From: Psychromonas algicola
GTDB lineage: Bacteria > Pseudomonadota > Gammaproteobacteria > Enterobacterales > Psychromonadaceae
DNA length: 64,000 nucleotides
Reading direction: 5' to 3'
NCBI RefSeq assembly: GCF_004378355.1
Contig: NZ_SNUB01000002.1
Coordinates: 124,001 to 188,000, forward strand
In this document: positions 17,060-26,641 of the stretch, one piece after another
How positions within the stretch are numbered: the stretch's first letter is position 1
Layout: every line of letters begins with the position of its first letter
The notes under the pieces: model-generated
Seen by the model: only the letters and a program-made list of their open reading frames with translations
Database searches by the model: none
Told to the model about the DNA's origin: nothing
Translations under genes and position numbers: made by a program

Positions 17060-17383
17060 CCTGTTCCTTACTGTTTGACATTAAATGTCTCGTGAGTGTT
17101 AATTTAGAGTGTGTGGCATTATATGTCAATGAGTTTGTGTTTTTATTTTACGGTTTATCAACACAGCTTATTAACAGAGTCCATGAATGCCTTTGACTGT
17201 TTTATCTCTATTGTGTTCCGATGGTAACGTTAATTAGGGAGTGAATAAAGTGTTTGCTTGCTTATAAACATCATATTAATGAGGCATTTACTTAAATTTT
17301 TAATATTCATCAACTTAAACTGCTGATCAAACCTAAAACTCCTGTTAAGTTAAGCGCTTCTAAAATTGGATCGCGAGTGACTT
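17060..17383. other. Divergent intergenic region between yjfI and glnE
   Basis: These 324 bp separate two divergent genes and should hold the promoters of both. I see no open reading frame of interest, hairpin with a T-tract, or confident -35/-10 pair. The upstream glnE region carries no clear Shine-Dalgarno site beyond CGAGTG ten bases before the ATG. Confidence 0.45.
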
Positions 17384-20254
17384 ATGTCTTTATTAACTAA
17401 CGCCTCACAAAAGCATTTACAACAACTTGGCGAACGTTTCGATTTGTCTATTTTGAATGAATCGCAACTCGAGCAGTTATCTGAAGTGTTTGCATTAAGC
17501 GATTTTGTGGCTGAGTCATTAATCAAACAACCCGATCTTGTTAATACCTTATTTGAAAGTGATTTATTAAGCTCTGCACAACGTGCTGATAGTATTATTA
17601 ATGAGCTGAGCACTGCGTTATCTACAACAGAAACAGAGCAACAATTGCATCAAGTTTTACGTCAATTTCGACGTAAACATATGGTGGTGATTGCGTGGCG
17701 TGAATTATTAAACCTCAGCACTTTAGAAGAAAGCTTTGGACATACTTCTTTATTAGCGGATCAATTAATTCTGCAAAGTATGGATTGGTTATATCAGCAA
17801 TTATGCAAACTGCAGGGCACGCCGATTGGCGAATCAGGAAAAGCACAAACTTTATATGTGTTTGCCATGGGGAAATTGGGCGGTAAAGAGCTTAATTTTT
17901 CTTCTGATATCGACCTTATTTTTACTTACCCTGAACGTGGCGAAACCCAAGGTGGGCGTCGTGTTATCGAGAATAATCAATTTTTCACTAAATTAGGCCA
18001 ACAGTTAATTGCTGCCTTACATCAAATCACCGTGGATGGTTTTGTATATCGTGTTGATATGCGTTTACGTCCCTTTGGGGAATCTGGGCCTTTAGTGACG
18101 GCGTTTAATTCCATTGAAGATTATTACCAAACCCATGGTCGTGAGTGGGAACGTTATGCCATGGTGAAAGCGCGTGTATTAGGTCAAGAGGGCGACTATA
18201 AACAAGAACTTGAAAAGATGCTCAGACCCTTTGTATTTAGACGTTACATCGATTTCAGTGCGATTGAATCTTTACGTAAAATGAAAGCTATGATCAGTGC
18301 TGAAGTTCGCCGTAAAGGATTAAAGGATAATATTAAACTTGGTATGGGTGGCATTCGTGAGATTGAATTTGTTGCGCAGGCATTTCAGTTGATTCATGGT
18401 GGTCGACATAGTGAATTGCAGTGTAAAGGTTTGCAACAAGCTCTCTCTGAAATTGCCAAAATGGGCGTATTACCCGAAGAGCGTGTGAACTGTTTATTAA
18501 CCTCTTATCATTTCTTACGTTCAGTGGAAAATGTGTTGCAACAAATTGGCGATCAACAGACACAAACCTTGCCCGATAATGAGTTGGATAAGTTACGTTT
18601 AATTAAGGTGATGAAGTTCGATGATTGGGATGCTTTTTATCAGCGTTTAAATAAAATGATGGCGAATGTGCACCGTGAATTTAATTGGGTGATTGGCGAG
18701 TCTGAAGAGCAACATCACGAAGCCGATAAAGAGTTTGTTGAAATTTGGGAGTTAGCCTTAAGCAGTGATGAAATGGTGCCGCTGTTAACGGAGCAGGTGT
18801 TAGCTGAAAATGGTCAACATGAGCAAGTCACATCAGAGCATATCGCGACGTTTGCTCAATTAATTGTTTCTTTAAAGCAAGATATCAGTAAACGGCCGAT
18901 CGGCCCTCGTGGCCAAGAAACCATTGATAAATTATTACCAAGATTGATTGAGTTAATTTGTGCTTATCCCGATCCTGAATCATTGTTTGAACGCATCCAT
19001 CATCTGATTTTAAACATCATGAGTCGTACTGCTTATTTAGAATTATTAAATGAAAATGAAGGCGCGTTAAAGCAGCTGTTAACTTTATGCTCAGCCAGTT
19101 CACGTGTTGCGGCTCAGTTGGCACGTCATCCTATTTTGTTGGATGAATTGCTGGATCCACAAAAGCTTTATCACCCTACTGAATTGGCTCATTACAAACG
19201 AGATTTACAACAATTTATGTTGCGCATTCCAGAGGAAGATATGGAACAGCAAATGGAAGCGTTACGACAATTTAAACAAATGCAATTTTTGCATATTGCG
19301 ACGGCGGATATTGCTGGTGGAATTAAGTTACCTCAAGTGAGCGACCATTTAACTTGTTTAAGCGAAGCGATTTTAGAATACGTGGTGCATCTTGCTTGGG
19401 CACAAATGGTTGAAAAATTTGGATTACCTAGCAATGTCATGGGAACCGATAGAAAAGGGTTTGCTGTTATTGGTTATGGGAAAATGGGCGGATTAGAATT
19501 AGGTTATGGCTCCGATCTTGATGTGGTGTTTTTGCATGATAGTGATATTGCAGGCACAACAAACGGGGCAAGAAGTATCGATAATCAGCTTTTCTATTTC
19601 CGATTAGCGCAACGCATGATTCATTTATTTAGCTCTCGCACTAACTCTGGGATCTTATATGAAATCGATATGCGTTTACGTCCATCGGGGGATTCTGGTC
19701 CACTTGTGGCTAGCATGGCAGGCTTTTGTCGTTATTTAAAAGAAAATGCGTGGACGTGGGAACATCAAGCATTAGTGCGGACTCGTCCAGTGTTTATTGA
19801 CTCAATGATGTTAGAAGAGTTTAAGCAGATTCGCTTACAGATATTAAGTCAGCAACGCGATCAGCAACAATTGAAAAAAGACGTCTCTGATATGCGCGCT
19901 AAAATGCGAGCTCATTTAAACAGAGCAGAGCAGGATCAATTTGACCTTAAGCAGTCACCCGGTGGTATGGTTGATATTGAGTTTATTGCACAGTATTTGG
20001 TGTTGGCTAATGCGCATCAATTTCCTGAACAGTTAAGTAAATGGTCCGATAATTTACGCATTTTTGCAGCATGTGAAGCAACAGGGCTATTAACGCAGCA
20101 ACAGGCGAATAATTTAATTGATGCTTATTGCCATATTCGCGATGCAGCACATCGTTTAACTTTGGGTAAAGAAACCAGAATCGTAGATCACAAGCGTTTT
20201 GCTTCTGATCGAGAAATAGTCATGGCTATTTGGAATCAGCTTTTTGGCGAATAA
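17384..20254 (+). CDS. glnE: Bifunctional glutamine synthetase adenylyltransferase/deadenylase GlnE
   Basis: The 956-residue protein regulates glutamine synthetase by adenylylating or removing AMP from its subunits in response to PII. It has two nucleotidyltransferase domains: an N-terminal deadenylase domain with KELNFSSDIDLIF at about 169-181 and a C-terminal adenylylase domain with LGYGSDLDVVFLHD at about 707-720. The GIREIEFVAQ motif is followed by helical regulatory regions. The length matches E. coli (946). It is alone between an accessory block and a terminator. Confidence 0.96.
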   Translation: MSLLTNASQKHLQQLGERFDLSILNESQLEQLSEVFALSDFVAESLIKQPDLVNTLFESDLLSSAQRADSIINELSTALSTTETEQQLHQVLRQFRRKHMVVIAWRELLNLSTLEESFGHTSLLADQLILQSMDWLYQQLCKLQGTPIGESGKAQTLYVFAMGKLGGKELNFSSDIDLIFTYPERGETQGGRRVIENNQFFTKLGQQLIAALHQITVDGFVYRVDMRLRPFGESGPLVTAFNSIEDYYQTHGREWERYAMVKARVLGQEGDYKQELEKMLRPFVFRRYIDFSAIESLRKMKAMISAEVRRKGLKDNIKLGMGGIREIEFVAQAFQLIHGGRHSELQCKGLQQALSEIAKMGVLPEERVNCLLTSYHFLRSVENVLQQIGDQQTQTLPDNELDKLRLIKVMKFDDWDAFYQRLNKMMANVHREFNWVIGESEEQHHEADKEFVEIWELALSSDEMVPLLTEQVLAENGQHEQVTSEHIATFAQLIVSLKQDISKRPIGPRGQETIDKLLPRLIELICAYPDPESLFERIHHLILNIMSRTAYLELLNENEGALKQLLTLCSASSRVAAQLARHPILLDELLDPQKLYHPTELAHYKRDLQQFMLRIPEEDMEQQMEALRQFKQMQFLHIATADIAGGIKLPQVSDHLTCLSEAILEYVVHLAWAQMVEKFGLPSNVMGTDRKGFAVIGYGKMGGLELGYGSDLDVVFLHDSDIAGTTNGARSIDNQLFYFRLAQRMIHLFSSRTNSGILYEIDMRLRPSGDSGPLVASMAGFCRYLKENAWTWEHQALVRTRPVFIDSMMLEEFKQIRLQILSQQRDQQQLKKDVSDMRAKMRAHLNRAEQDQFDLKQSPGGMVDIEFIAQYLVLANAHQFPEQLSKWSDNLRIFAACEATGLLTQQQANNLIDAYCHIRDAAHRLTLGKETRIVDHKRFASDREIVMAIWNQLFGE

Positions 20255-20290
20255 TTTTGTGATTGTTAGGATCAGAAAATCGGCAGATAC

Positions 20291-20328
20291 AAAAAAGGCG
20301 AGTGAATTGAGGTTCACTCGCCTTTTTT
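20291..20328. terminator. Bidirectional intrinsic terminator between glnE and lpxL
   Basis: A perfect 16-bp stem (AAAAAAGGCGAGTGAA and complement) with a TTGAGG loop has a T-run on either strand. It serves both convergent genes. Confidence 0.93.
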
Positions 20329-20364
20329 GTTATTAACGCTATTTATGTAATAAATGCTTAAGTA

Positions 20365-21288
20365 TTATTTATAAACAGAAGGTTCGCCTTCAGGGCGAGT
20401 TTTAAAACGACGATGTAACCACATATATTGGTCATCACATTCTTTTACCATACGCTCTATTTGTTGGTTAGTACGGGTGGTATCAATGGTGATATCGTCA
20501 CTTGGAAAATCTTCTAATGCTTCATAGAAAACAAGCTCATAACCTTTGTTGTCAGGCAGACGTTTCAAAAACATAGGAATAACCACAGTGTTTTTAACCC
20601 GCGCTAATGTGCTTGCTCCTGCCACTGTGTTTGCATCTTTAACTTCAAAGAAGGGCGCAAAGGTACTGCTTTTATGTTTGCCGTAATCATGATCCGGTGC
20701 ATACCATAAAGCTTGGCTGTTTTTTAAGGCTCTTAGCATGGCTTTTAAATCTTTACGATCTAACATAGCTTTGTGATGACGCATACGGCCACGATAAAAC
20801 CAATAATCTAATACCGCATTGCTGTTTTTTCTGTATACCGCGTAACTTGGGTGAATTAATCCTAATGCACGCGCACCCATTTCTAGTGTTAAAAAATGGG
20901 CTCCTAAAAATATAATGCCTTTGTCTTGTCGTGTTGCTTTTTCTAAATGCTCAATGCCGCGCACGGTTAATAAACCGCGTACTCTCCATGTTGGCCAAAA
21001 CCAAGCCATGCCCATTTCTAATAAAGCGATACCTGTGTTTTCAAAGTTGATGCGAACTTTTTTATCGACTTCTTCAGGTGTTAGTTCTGGAAAGCAAAGT
21101 TCGATATTACGACGTGCAGTATGGAAACGTTGTTTAGCAAAAGGCGTTGCGATTCTTCCAATAAATTTCCCTAACGTTAATAAAACAGAATAAGGCAATA
21201 ATGAAGATAAAAAGAGGGCAAAAATGCCTAACCAAGCAAACCAATATTTTGGATGAATAAAACTCGCTTTTAATTTGTAAGCTTCCAT
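20365..21288 (-). CDS. lpxL: Lipid A lauroyl/palmitoleoyl-type acyltransferase, LpxL family
   Basis: The 307-residue inner-membrane protein adds a secondary fatty acid to lipid A. One N-terminal hydrophobic segment (about 15-35) anchors it. The catalytic HxxxxE motif appears in GAHFLTLEMG at about residues 130-139, and LWYAPDHDYG at about 195-204 is the conserved DxD region (LpxL usually reads DQDYG). Chain length (12:0 or 16:1) cannot be read from sequence, so lpxP is an alternative. It is monocistronic. Confidence 0.88.
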   Translation of the reverse strand: MEAYKLKASFIHPKYWFAWLGIFALFLSSLLPYSVLLTLGKFIGRIATPFAKQRFHTARRNIELCFPELTPEEVDKKVRINFENTGIALLEMGMAWFWPTWRVRGLLTVRGIEHLEKATRQDKGIIFLGAHFLTLEMGARALGLIHPSYAVYRKNSNAVLDYWFYRGRMRHHKAMLDRKDLKAMLRALKNSQALWYAPDHDYGKHKSSTFAPFFEVKDANTVAGASTLARVKNTVVIPMFLKRLPDNKGYELVFYEALEDFPSDDITIDTTRTNQQIERMVKECDDQYMWLHRRFKTRPEGEPSVYK

Positions 21289-21427
21289 AAATCACTCTCT
21301 GTGTGCAGAACAATTATTCTAGTGAATATTGTTAACTATGCCTATTTGTTGATGGCCTATTTTATTGTGCTTTCATCAATATTAGTAGGTGTAAATTAAA
21401 CCTTTGACTGTTAATGACAAATACTGC

Positions 21428-22828
21428 TTATTCTTCACCATGGTAAGCCGTACCCGTGTAATCATCAAAGCGCGAATAACGCCCTTGGAAGGTTAAACGT
21501 ACTTTACCAATTGGACCGTTACGTTGTTTACCTATGATGATTTCTGCAATGCCTTTGTGTTCACTTTCTTCGTGATAAACCTCGTCACGGTAAATAAACA
21601 TAATTAAATCGGCATCTTGCTCAATCGCACCTGATTCACGTAAATCCGAGTTAATTGGACGTTTATCTGCTCGTTGCTCAAGGCCACGGTTTAGCTGAGA
21701 TAGGGCAATAACAGGACAACGTAATTCTTTAGCTAACGCTTTTAATGAACGAGATATTTCTGAGATCTCTAAGGTACGATTTTCACTTAAAGAAGGAACA
21801 CGCATTAATTGCAGGTAATCCACCATGATCATGCTGACACCACCGTGATCACGAGCGATACGACGAGCACGAGAACGTAATTCTGTTGGCGTTAAGCCTG
21901 AACTGTCATCGATAAACATCTTACCTCTGTCTAATAAAATAGACATGGTTGATGATAAAGAAGCCCAATCGTTTTCATCTAATTGACCAGTACGAATTTT
22001 ACCTTGGTCAATACGACCTAGCGACGCCAACATACGGTTCATGATTTGATCCGCGGGCATCTCTAAGGAGAATATGATAGTAGGTTTATCTGAGTTTAAG
22101 GCTGCGTGCTCAGCCAAATTCATGGCAAAGGTGGTTTTACCCATAGATGGACGCGCGGCAACAATAATTAAATCACCTGGTTGGAATCCCGTGGTCATTT
22201 GGTCTAAGTCATTATAACCAGATGAAAGTCCGGTAATACCATCACGCGGGTTTTTACATAAGTCATCAATTTTAGCGACGGTTTCTTTCAAAATGTCTTT
22301 AATTGGCTGTGGGCCTTCATTTTGATTATTACGCGCTTCTGCAATTTGGAATACTTTGGTTTCGGCAAAATCCAGTAATTCTGAACTGTCGCGCCCCTCT
22401 GTATCGTAACCTGCTTCTGCAATATCGTTAGCAACACCAATTAGTTCTCTGACAATGGCACGTTCACGAACGATATCTGCATAGTTGTTAATATTTGCAG
22501 CACTCGGTGTGTTTTGTAATAATTCAGCCAAATACGCAATGCCGCCAACACCTTCTAGATCTTGAGTATCTTCTAGTTTTTCTGAGAGTGTTACGATATC
22601 CACTGGGATATCATTGCTGCTTAGTTTTTCAATGGTAGAAAAGATCATGCGATGTGCGCGAGTGTAAAAATCACGTTCCACAACACGCTCAGAAACGTCT
22701 GACCAAGTTTCATTGTCTAATAATAAACCACCAATAACGGCCTGCTCTGCTTCAAAAGAGTGAGGTACCGTTTTGATTGGTGATTGTGTGTTATTTTTTT
22801 GTTTTGTAAAAGCAGGTTTATCCGCCAT
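21428..22828 (-). CDS. dnaB: Replicative DNA helicase DnaB
   Basis: The 466-residue hexameric helicase unwinds the replication fork. The N-terminal domain (about 20-150) begins with PHSFEAEQAVIGGLLLDN. The C-terminal RecA-like domain has Walker A ARPSMGKTTFAM at about 225-236, Walker B MIMVDYLQLM, and the arginine-finger region NSDLRESGAIEQDADLIMFIYRDE. The length is normal. It is divergent from plsB, with a palindromic repeat in the gap. Confidence 0.96.
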   Translation of the reverse strand: MADKPAFTKQKNNTQSPIKTVPHSFEAEQAVIGGLLLDNETWSDVSERVVERDFYTRAHRMIFSTIEKLSSNDIPVDIVTLSEKLEDTQDLEGVGGIAYLAELLQNTPSAANINNYADIVRERAIVRELIGVANDIAEAGYDTEGRDSSELLDFAETKVFQIAEARNNQNEGPQPIKDILKETVAKIDDLCKNPRDGITGLSSGYNDLDQMTTGFQPGDLIIVAARPSMGKTTFAMNLAEHAALNSDKPTIIFSLEMPADQIMNRMLASLGRIDQGKIRTGQLDENDWASLSSTMSILLDRGKMFIDDSSGLTPTELRSRARRIARDHGGVSMIMVDYLQLMRVPSLSENRTLEISEISRSLKALAKELRCPVIALSQLNRGLEQRADKRPINSDLRESGAIEQDADLIMFIYRDEVYHEESEHKGIAEIIIGKQRNGPIGKVRLTFQGRYSRFDDYTGTAYHGEE

Positions 22829-22872
22829 TTTAAATCCTAATAATTTCGGTCAGAGTAGGCTAGATTGAGGTA

Positions 22873-23034
22873 ATACCAATCATAGTAAGTAACTGATCTA
22901 TTTTACTTGTTAAAATAACTTATTTTCTCGTTGTAAGTTTCGTAAAGGGAACAACCATTTACATCAACTTACGCCTCAAACTAAGCTATTTTTCCAGCGC
23001 AAAATTTAGATCAGTTATTTAATACAATTGGTAT
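22873..23034. repeat. Palindromic repeat, MITE-like family (162-bp copy)
   Basis: The 162-bp element has inverted ends: ATACCAATCATAGTAAGTAA at the left and, reverse complemented from the right, ATACCAATTGTATTAAATAA, followed on both sides by CTGATCTA. It contains no open frame of note. The same ends appear at 3313-3357 and 9488-9562. It looks like a non-autonomous mobile element or a dispersed structural repeat between dnaB and plsB. Confidence 0.65.
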
Positions 23035-23293
23035 AAAAAGCATTTGTTGCCTCAATTCTTTATGCACTATCGGAAAGGCTGTACTTTAGCAAATAGCCAT
23101 TGATTGGTCATCTATTTGCTGTTTATTAATCATAATCATTTGTTGATTATCGCAGAACTGCTTTCAGCGTCTATATTGCTGTACCTTGTATGGTAAACTG
23201 CACCAATGCTTGTGTTTTAAAATGATAGTTTCGCATCACTGCAACTGATAAAAGTATTATAAAAACGATGTTGTAAAAAAGTAAGGAAAGTAT

Positions 23294-25609
23294 GTGTTAG
23301 TTAAAAGGTCTTTTTTATCACGGTTAATTAATCGTTTTTGGGTTAAAAGTGCCGTGGTTCCTCAAAATCCACTGGCTGAATTAAAGTTAGATTTATCTCG
23401 TCCTATTATTTATGTACTTGATCAAAACAGTGCCAGCGATTTATTAGCGCTACAACAAGCATGTAGAGAGCTTGCGTTACCTGATCCTTACCGCTCCATT
23501 TCATTGCAAAATGAAAGTATGCCTGCGGTTATTTATCTGCATGATTGGCACCTATTTAAACAATCTTCGCTTAACAAAAAACAACCGACTTATTTAAAAC
23601 AGTATCAACAGTTACTTAAGTTGCATCAAGAATACTCAAGTATGGATGTGCAATTGGTGCCAGTGACTTTCTTTTGGGGAAGAAATCCCGGTAAGCAAAA
23701 AGCGCGTAAAATATTTTCAGGGCGGAGTAACCCTAATTGCATTCAGAAAGCATGGTCTATCTTGACCACGGGTAGAGATCATTTAATTCGTTTTAATGCC
23801 CCGATTTCAGTTCGACAATTGGCTAAAGCGGAAAAGGGTGAAGACTACAAACAACAGGCTTATAAATTAGCGCGATTAGCGGTTTACTTTTTCCGTGCAC
23901 AGCACAGTTCAAGCCGAGGGCCGCAAATTCCCAAACGCAAGGTGATGATCAATCGCATTATTGCTAGCGCTATGATGCAAGAAATTATTAAACAAGAAAG
24001 CTTAGAAAGTGGCCGATCTGAACATGAAGTTATTAAAGAATGTAAAGGCTACTTAGAAGAAATTACAAGTGACTTTTCCTATCGTTTCTTGCGTTTTTTT
24101 CGTGCGGTTTTATCTAAGGTTTGGAACGGTATATACCAAGGAGTGGAAGTTAATCACGCTCAGAAAGTACGAGATGCAACTCAAAGTGGTGCAGAGATCA
24201 TTTATATGCCTTGTCACCGAAGTCATATGGATTACCTTTTGCTTTCCTATTTATTGTTTGAAGAGGGCATGATGCCACCACATATAGCGGCGGGAGTTAA
24301 CTTAAATTTCTTCCCTGCTGGGAGCATTTTTAGGCGTTCAGGCGCTTTCTTTCTGCGTCGTAGTTTTAAAGACAACCCTATTTACGGCAAAGTCTTTAAA
24401 GCGTATTTTGCGATGTTATTTAAACAAGGTTACCCGATTGAGTTTTTCACCGAAGGTGGGCGCAGTCGAACGGGGCGATTATTACCTGCTAAAACCGGTT
24501 TGTTAGCGATGAGCGTGCAAACCTTTTTAGATCAACCTGAGCGCAATGTGATGATTGTACCTGTGTATATTGGTTATGATCATATTATGGAAGTAAGCAC
24601 TTACATGAAGGAGCTTTCTGGACAGAAAAAAGAAAAAGAAAGTGCATGGCAAGTGTTGGGTATTGTTAAAAAACTGCGTAATTTTGGACAAGCTTTTGTT
24701 AACTTTGGTGAGCCTATTAATCTTAAACAATACTTTGACCAACATCAGCCTGAATGGCGTGAGCAAGCGTTAACGGAGCAACAATTTACTTCACAGGTGA
24801 ATGATTTAGCGGTTAATGTGATGCAAGGTATTAACCATGCCACAGCCGTCAATGCGTTACCTTTATGTGCTGCAATTTTATTGGCAACACCCGCTCACCA
24901 AATTGGTAAGCAGCGTTTGTTAACATTAATTAAGTTACATCAAACCTTATTGACTGATATCGCTAAACACTCGAATGTGACTTATCCAACGCAATCGGCT
25001 GAATTGATTTATGAGCATGCTTTAGCGATGAATAAATTCTCAGAAGAGAATTATGTGGTTAGTTGTGATCATAAACAAAGTACGCACTTAACTTATTACC
25101 GTAATACTATTGTGCATGTTTTTGCTCTGCCTTCTTTATTAAGCTTTGTTATTTTGAAATTAGTTGATGAAGCAGACATCATTGAGATTAATAAAGTAAC
25201 TGAAATTGTCAGCGAGTTATTTCCTTTTGTGGAAGCTGAGTACTTTTTAACGCCTTCAGAGATTGCGCTGAGTGAACGCATTAAACTGTTATTATTACAA
25301 TTTAAACAAGCTAACCTTATTCGTTTCGACGGGAACAATATTAAGCCTATTGAAAGTGCTTCGTTACAAATATTAAGCGAACATTTAAATGAAAGTCGTC
25401 TGCGTTATCATTGTGTACTAACATTGTTAGCTGAAGATTTAGAGCGGGATAATGACGAGTTATTAGCTGCAAGTAAAAGCAATTTATTAGGCAATAGCAT
25501 TGAACCCTTTGATGAAAAAGTCATTAATGTATTTATTAAACAACTTGATAGAGCAAACCTAGAATATTCGCAGGTGTATAAGCTATTGGGGCTTTTATCA
25601 AACAAATAG
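23294..25609 (+). CDS. plsB: Glycerol-3-phosphate 1-O-acyltransferase PlsB
   Basis: The 771-residue inner-membrane enzyme uses acyl-CoA or acyl-ACP to acylate glycerol-3-phosphate. Diagnostic blocks are HRSHMDYLLLSY (block I, HX4D), GVNLNFFPAGSIFRR (II), FTEGGRSRTGRLLPAKTG (III) and MIVPVYIGYDHI (IV), from about residue 300 to 430. It is slightly shorter than E. coli PlsB (about 807). It starts at a GTG with AAGGAAAG upstream. An out-of-frame ATG-TGT-TAG overlaps the start. Rhodanese follows after 8 bp. Confidence 0.95.
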   Translation: MLVKRSFLSRLINRFWVKSAVVPQNPLAELKLDLSRPIIYVLDQNSASDLLALQQACRELALPDPYRSISLQNESMPAVIYLHDWHLFKQSSLNKKQPTYLKQYQQLLKLHQEYSSMDVQLVPVTFFWGRNPGKQKARKIFSGRSNPNCIQKAWSILTTGRDHLIRFNAPISVRQLAKAEKGEDYKQQAYKLARLAVYFFRAQHSSSRGPQIPKRKVMINRIIASAMMQEIIKQESLESGRSEHEVIKECKGYLEEITSDFSYRFLRFFRAVLSKVWNGIYQGVEVNHAQKVRDATQSGAEIIYMPCHRSHMDYLLLSYLLFEEGMMPPHIAAGVNLNFFPAGSIFRRSGAFFLRRSFKDNPIYGKVFKAYFAMLFKQGYPIEFFTEGGRSRTGRLLPAKTGLLAMSVQTFLDQPERNVMIVPVYIGYDHIMEVSTYMKELSGQKKEKESAWQVLGIVKKLRNFGQAFVNFGEPINLKQYFDQHQPEWREQALTEQQFTSQVNDLAVNVMQGINHATAVNALPLCAAILLATPAHQIGKQRLLTLIKLHQTLLTDIAKHSNVTYPTQSAELIYEHALAMNKFSEENYVVSCDHKQSTHLTYYRNTIVHVFALPSLLSFVILKLVDEADIIEINKVTEIVSELFPFVEAEYFLTPSEIALSERIKLLLLQFKQANLIRFDGNNIKPIESASLQILSEHLNESRLRYHCVLTLLAEDLERDNDELLAASKSNLLGNSIEPFDEKVINVFIKQLDRANLEYSQVYKLLGLLSNK

Positions 25610-25617
25610 GAATAAAC

Positions 25618-26013
25618 ATGATCTTGGATGGAAAAGGCTTAGTTGATGTATTACGCTCACAGGTTAAGGAAGTTGATTGTACTGAAATGAATCAACGCTT
25701 ACAAAGTGATGAGAATCTACTGTTCATTGATATTAGAGAAGCAAAGGAAACTGCTCTTGGTTCCGCTGCCGGAAGCGAGTTAGTGCCGCGTGGTATATTG
25801 GAAATGCAACTTACTAGCCTGCCAAAATATCAGGCATTAAACAAAGCATTAACAACACCAGAGCAATTACCTATTTATTTAATTTGTCGTTCTGGAGCAC
25901 GTAGTGTTTTAGCGGCAGCTTCTTTACAGCAAATGGGTTATCAAAATGTACATTCAGTGTCGGGTGGCTTTTTAGCGTGGCAATCATTAGGTTTTAACGT
26001 TACCAGTGAATAA
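25618..26013 (+). CDS. Rhodanese-like sulfurtransferase domain protein
   Basis: The 131-residue single-domain rhodanese has the active-site loop YLICRSGARS at about 88-97, with the catalytic cysteine followed by the RSGxRS motif, and the GGFLAWQSLGF end typical of the fold. It may act as a sulfur or selenium donor; the substrate is unknown. It lies between plsB and yigZ and overlaps yigZ by 8 bp, so translation is probably coupled. Confidence 0.88.
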   Translation: MILDGKGLVDVLRSQVKEVDCTEMNQRLQSDENLLFIDIREAKETALGSAAGSELVPRGILEMQLTSLPKYQALNKALTTPEQLPIYLICRSGARSVLAAASLQQMGYQNVHSVSGGFLAWQSLGFNVTSE

Positions 26014-26629
26014 GCCTTACACAATTTTAGCTTCACCTGTTTCATTTCAGGAAGAAATTAAAAAGAGCCGATTTTTGACTTTTATCCAACCAGCAGCAGG
26101 AAAAACTGCTGCAATGGAATTTATTGCGCAAATTAAAGCATTACACAAAGAAGCACGTCATCATTGTTGGGCGTATATCGGTGGAAGCCCTAAAGATAGT
26201 GTTAATATGGGATGCGGCGATGACGGTGAGCCAAAAGGTACGGCAGGGAAACCCATGTTGGCTGTTTTACAAGGATCCAATGTTGGCGAAATCGTTGCCG
26301 TTGTAGTGCGCTATTCTGGTGGAATTAAACTCGGAACGGGCGGATTAGTACGCGCTTATAGTAACGGTTTACAACAATTGTGTCCTACAATGCCTAAAGC
26401 TGAAAAACGTTTCTTTCAACAGTTTCAATTGCAATGCGACTATGCTCAAATGGCAACCATAGAACATTTATTGTCATTGAGTTCTGGACGCATCCTTAAT
26501 GTCGATTACCAGCAGTCTGTGGTGGCGTTAATAGAAGTGGATAATGAACAAGTTGATCTGTTTAAACAAAAATTACAATCATTGATGCAGGGAAAGATCA
26601 TTGCAAAAAAAATTAATGCTTCACCTTAG
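26006..26629 (+). CDS. yigZ: YigZ, IMPACT/UPF0029 family protein
   Basis: The 207-residue protein belongs to the YigZ/IMPACT family. It has the KSRFLTFIQPA start, the ARHHCWAYIGG and CGDDGEPKGTAGKPML signature (about 50-90), and the VVRYSGGIKLGTGGLVRAY block (about 97-115), with a C-terminal DUF1949 domain. The biological role is poorly defined. It starts at a GTG and is followed by trkH after 12 bp. The pair yigZ-trkH-hemG is conserved in E. coli. Confidence 0.92.
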   Translation: MNKPYTILASPVSFQEEIKKSRFLTFIQPAAGKTAAMEFIAQIKALHKEARHHCWAYIGGSPKDSVNMGCGDDGEPKGTAGKPMLAVLQGSNVGEIVAVVVRYSGGIKLGTGGLVRAYSNGLQQLCPTMPKAEKRFFQQFQLQCDYAQMATIEHLLSLSSGRILNVDYQQSVVALIEVDNEQVDLFKQKLQSLMQGKIIAKKINASP

Positions 26630-26641
26630 CTGGGTTAACTA

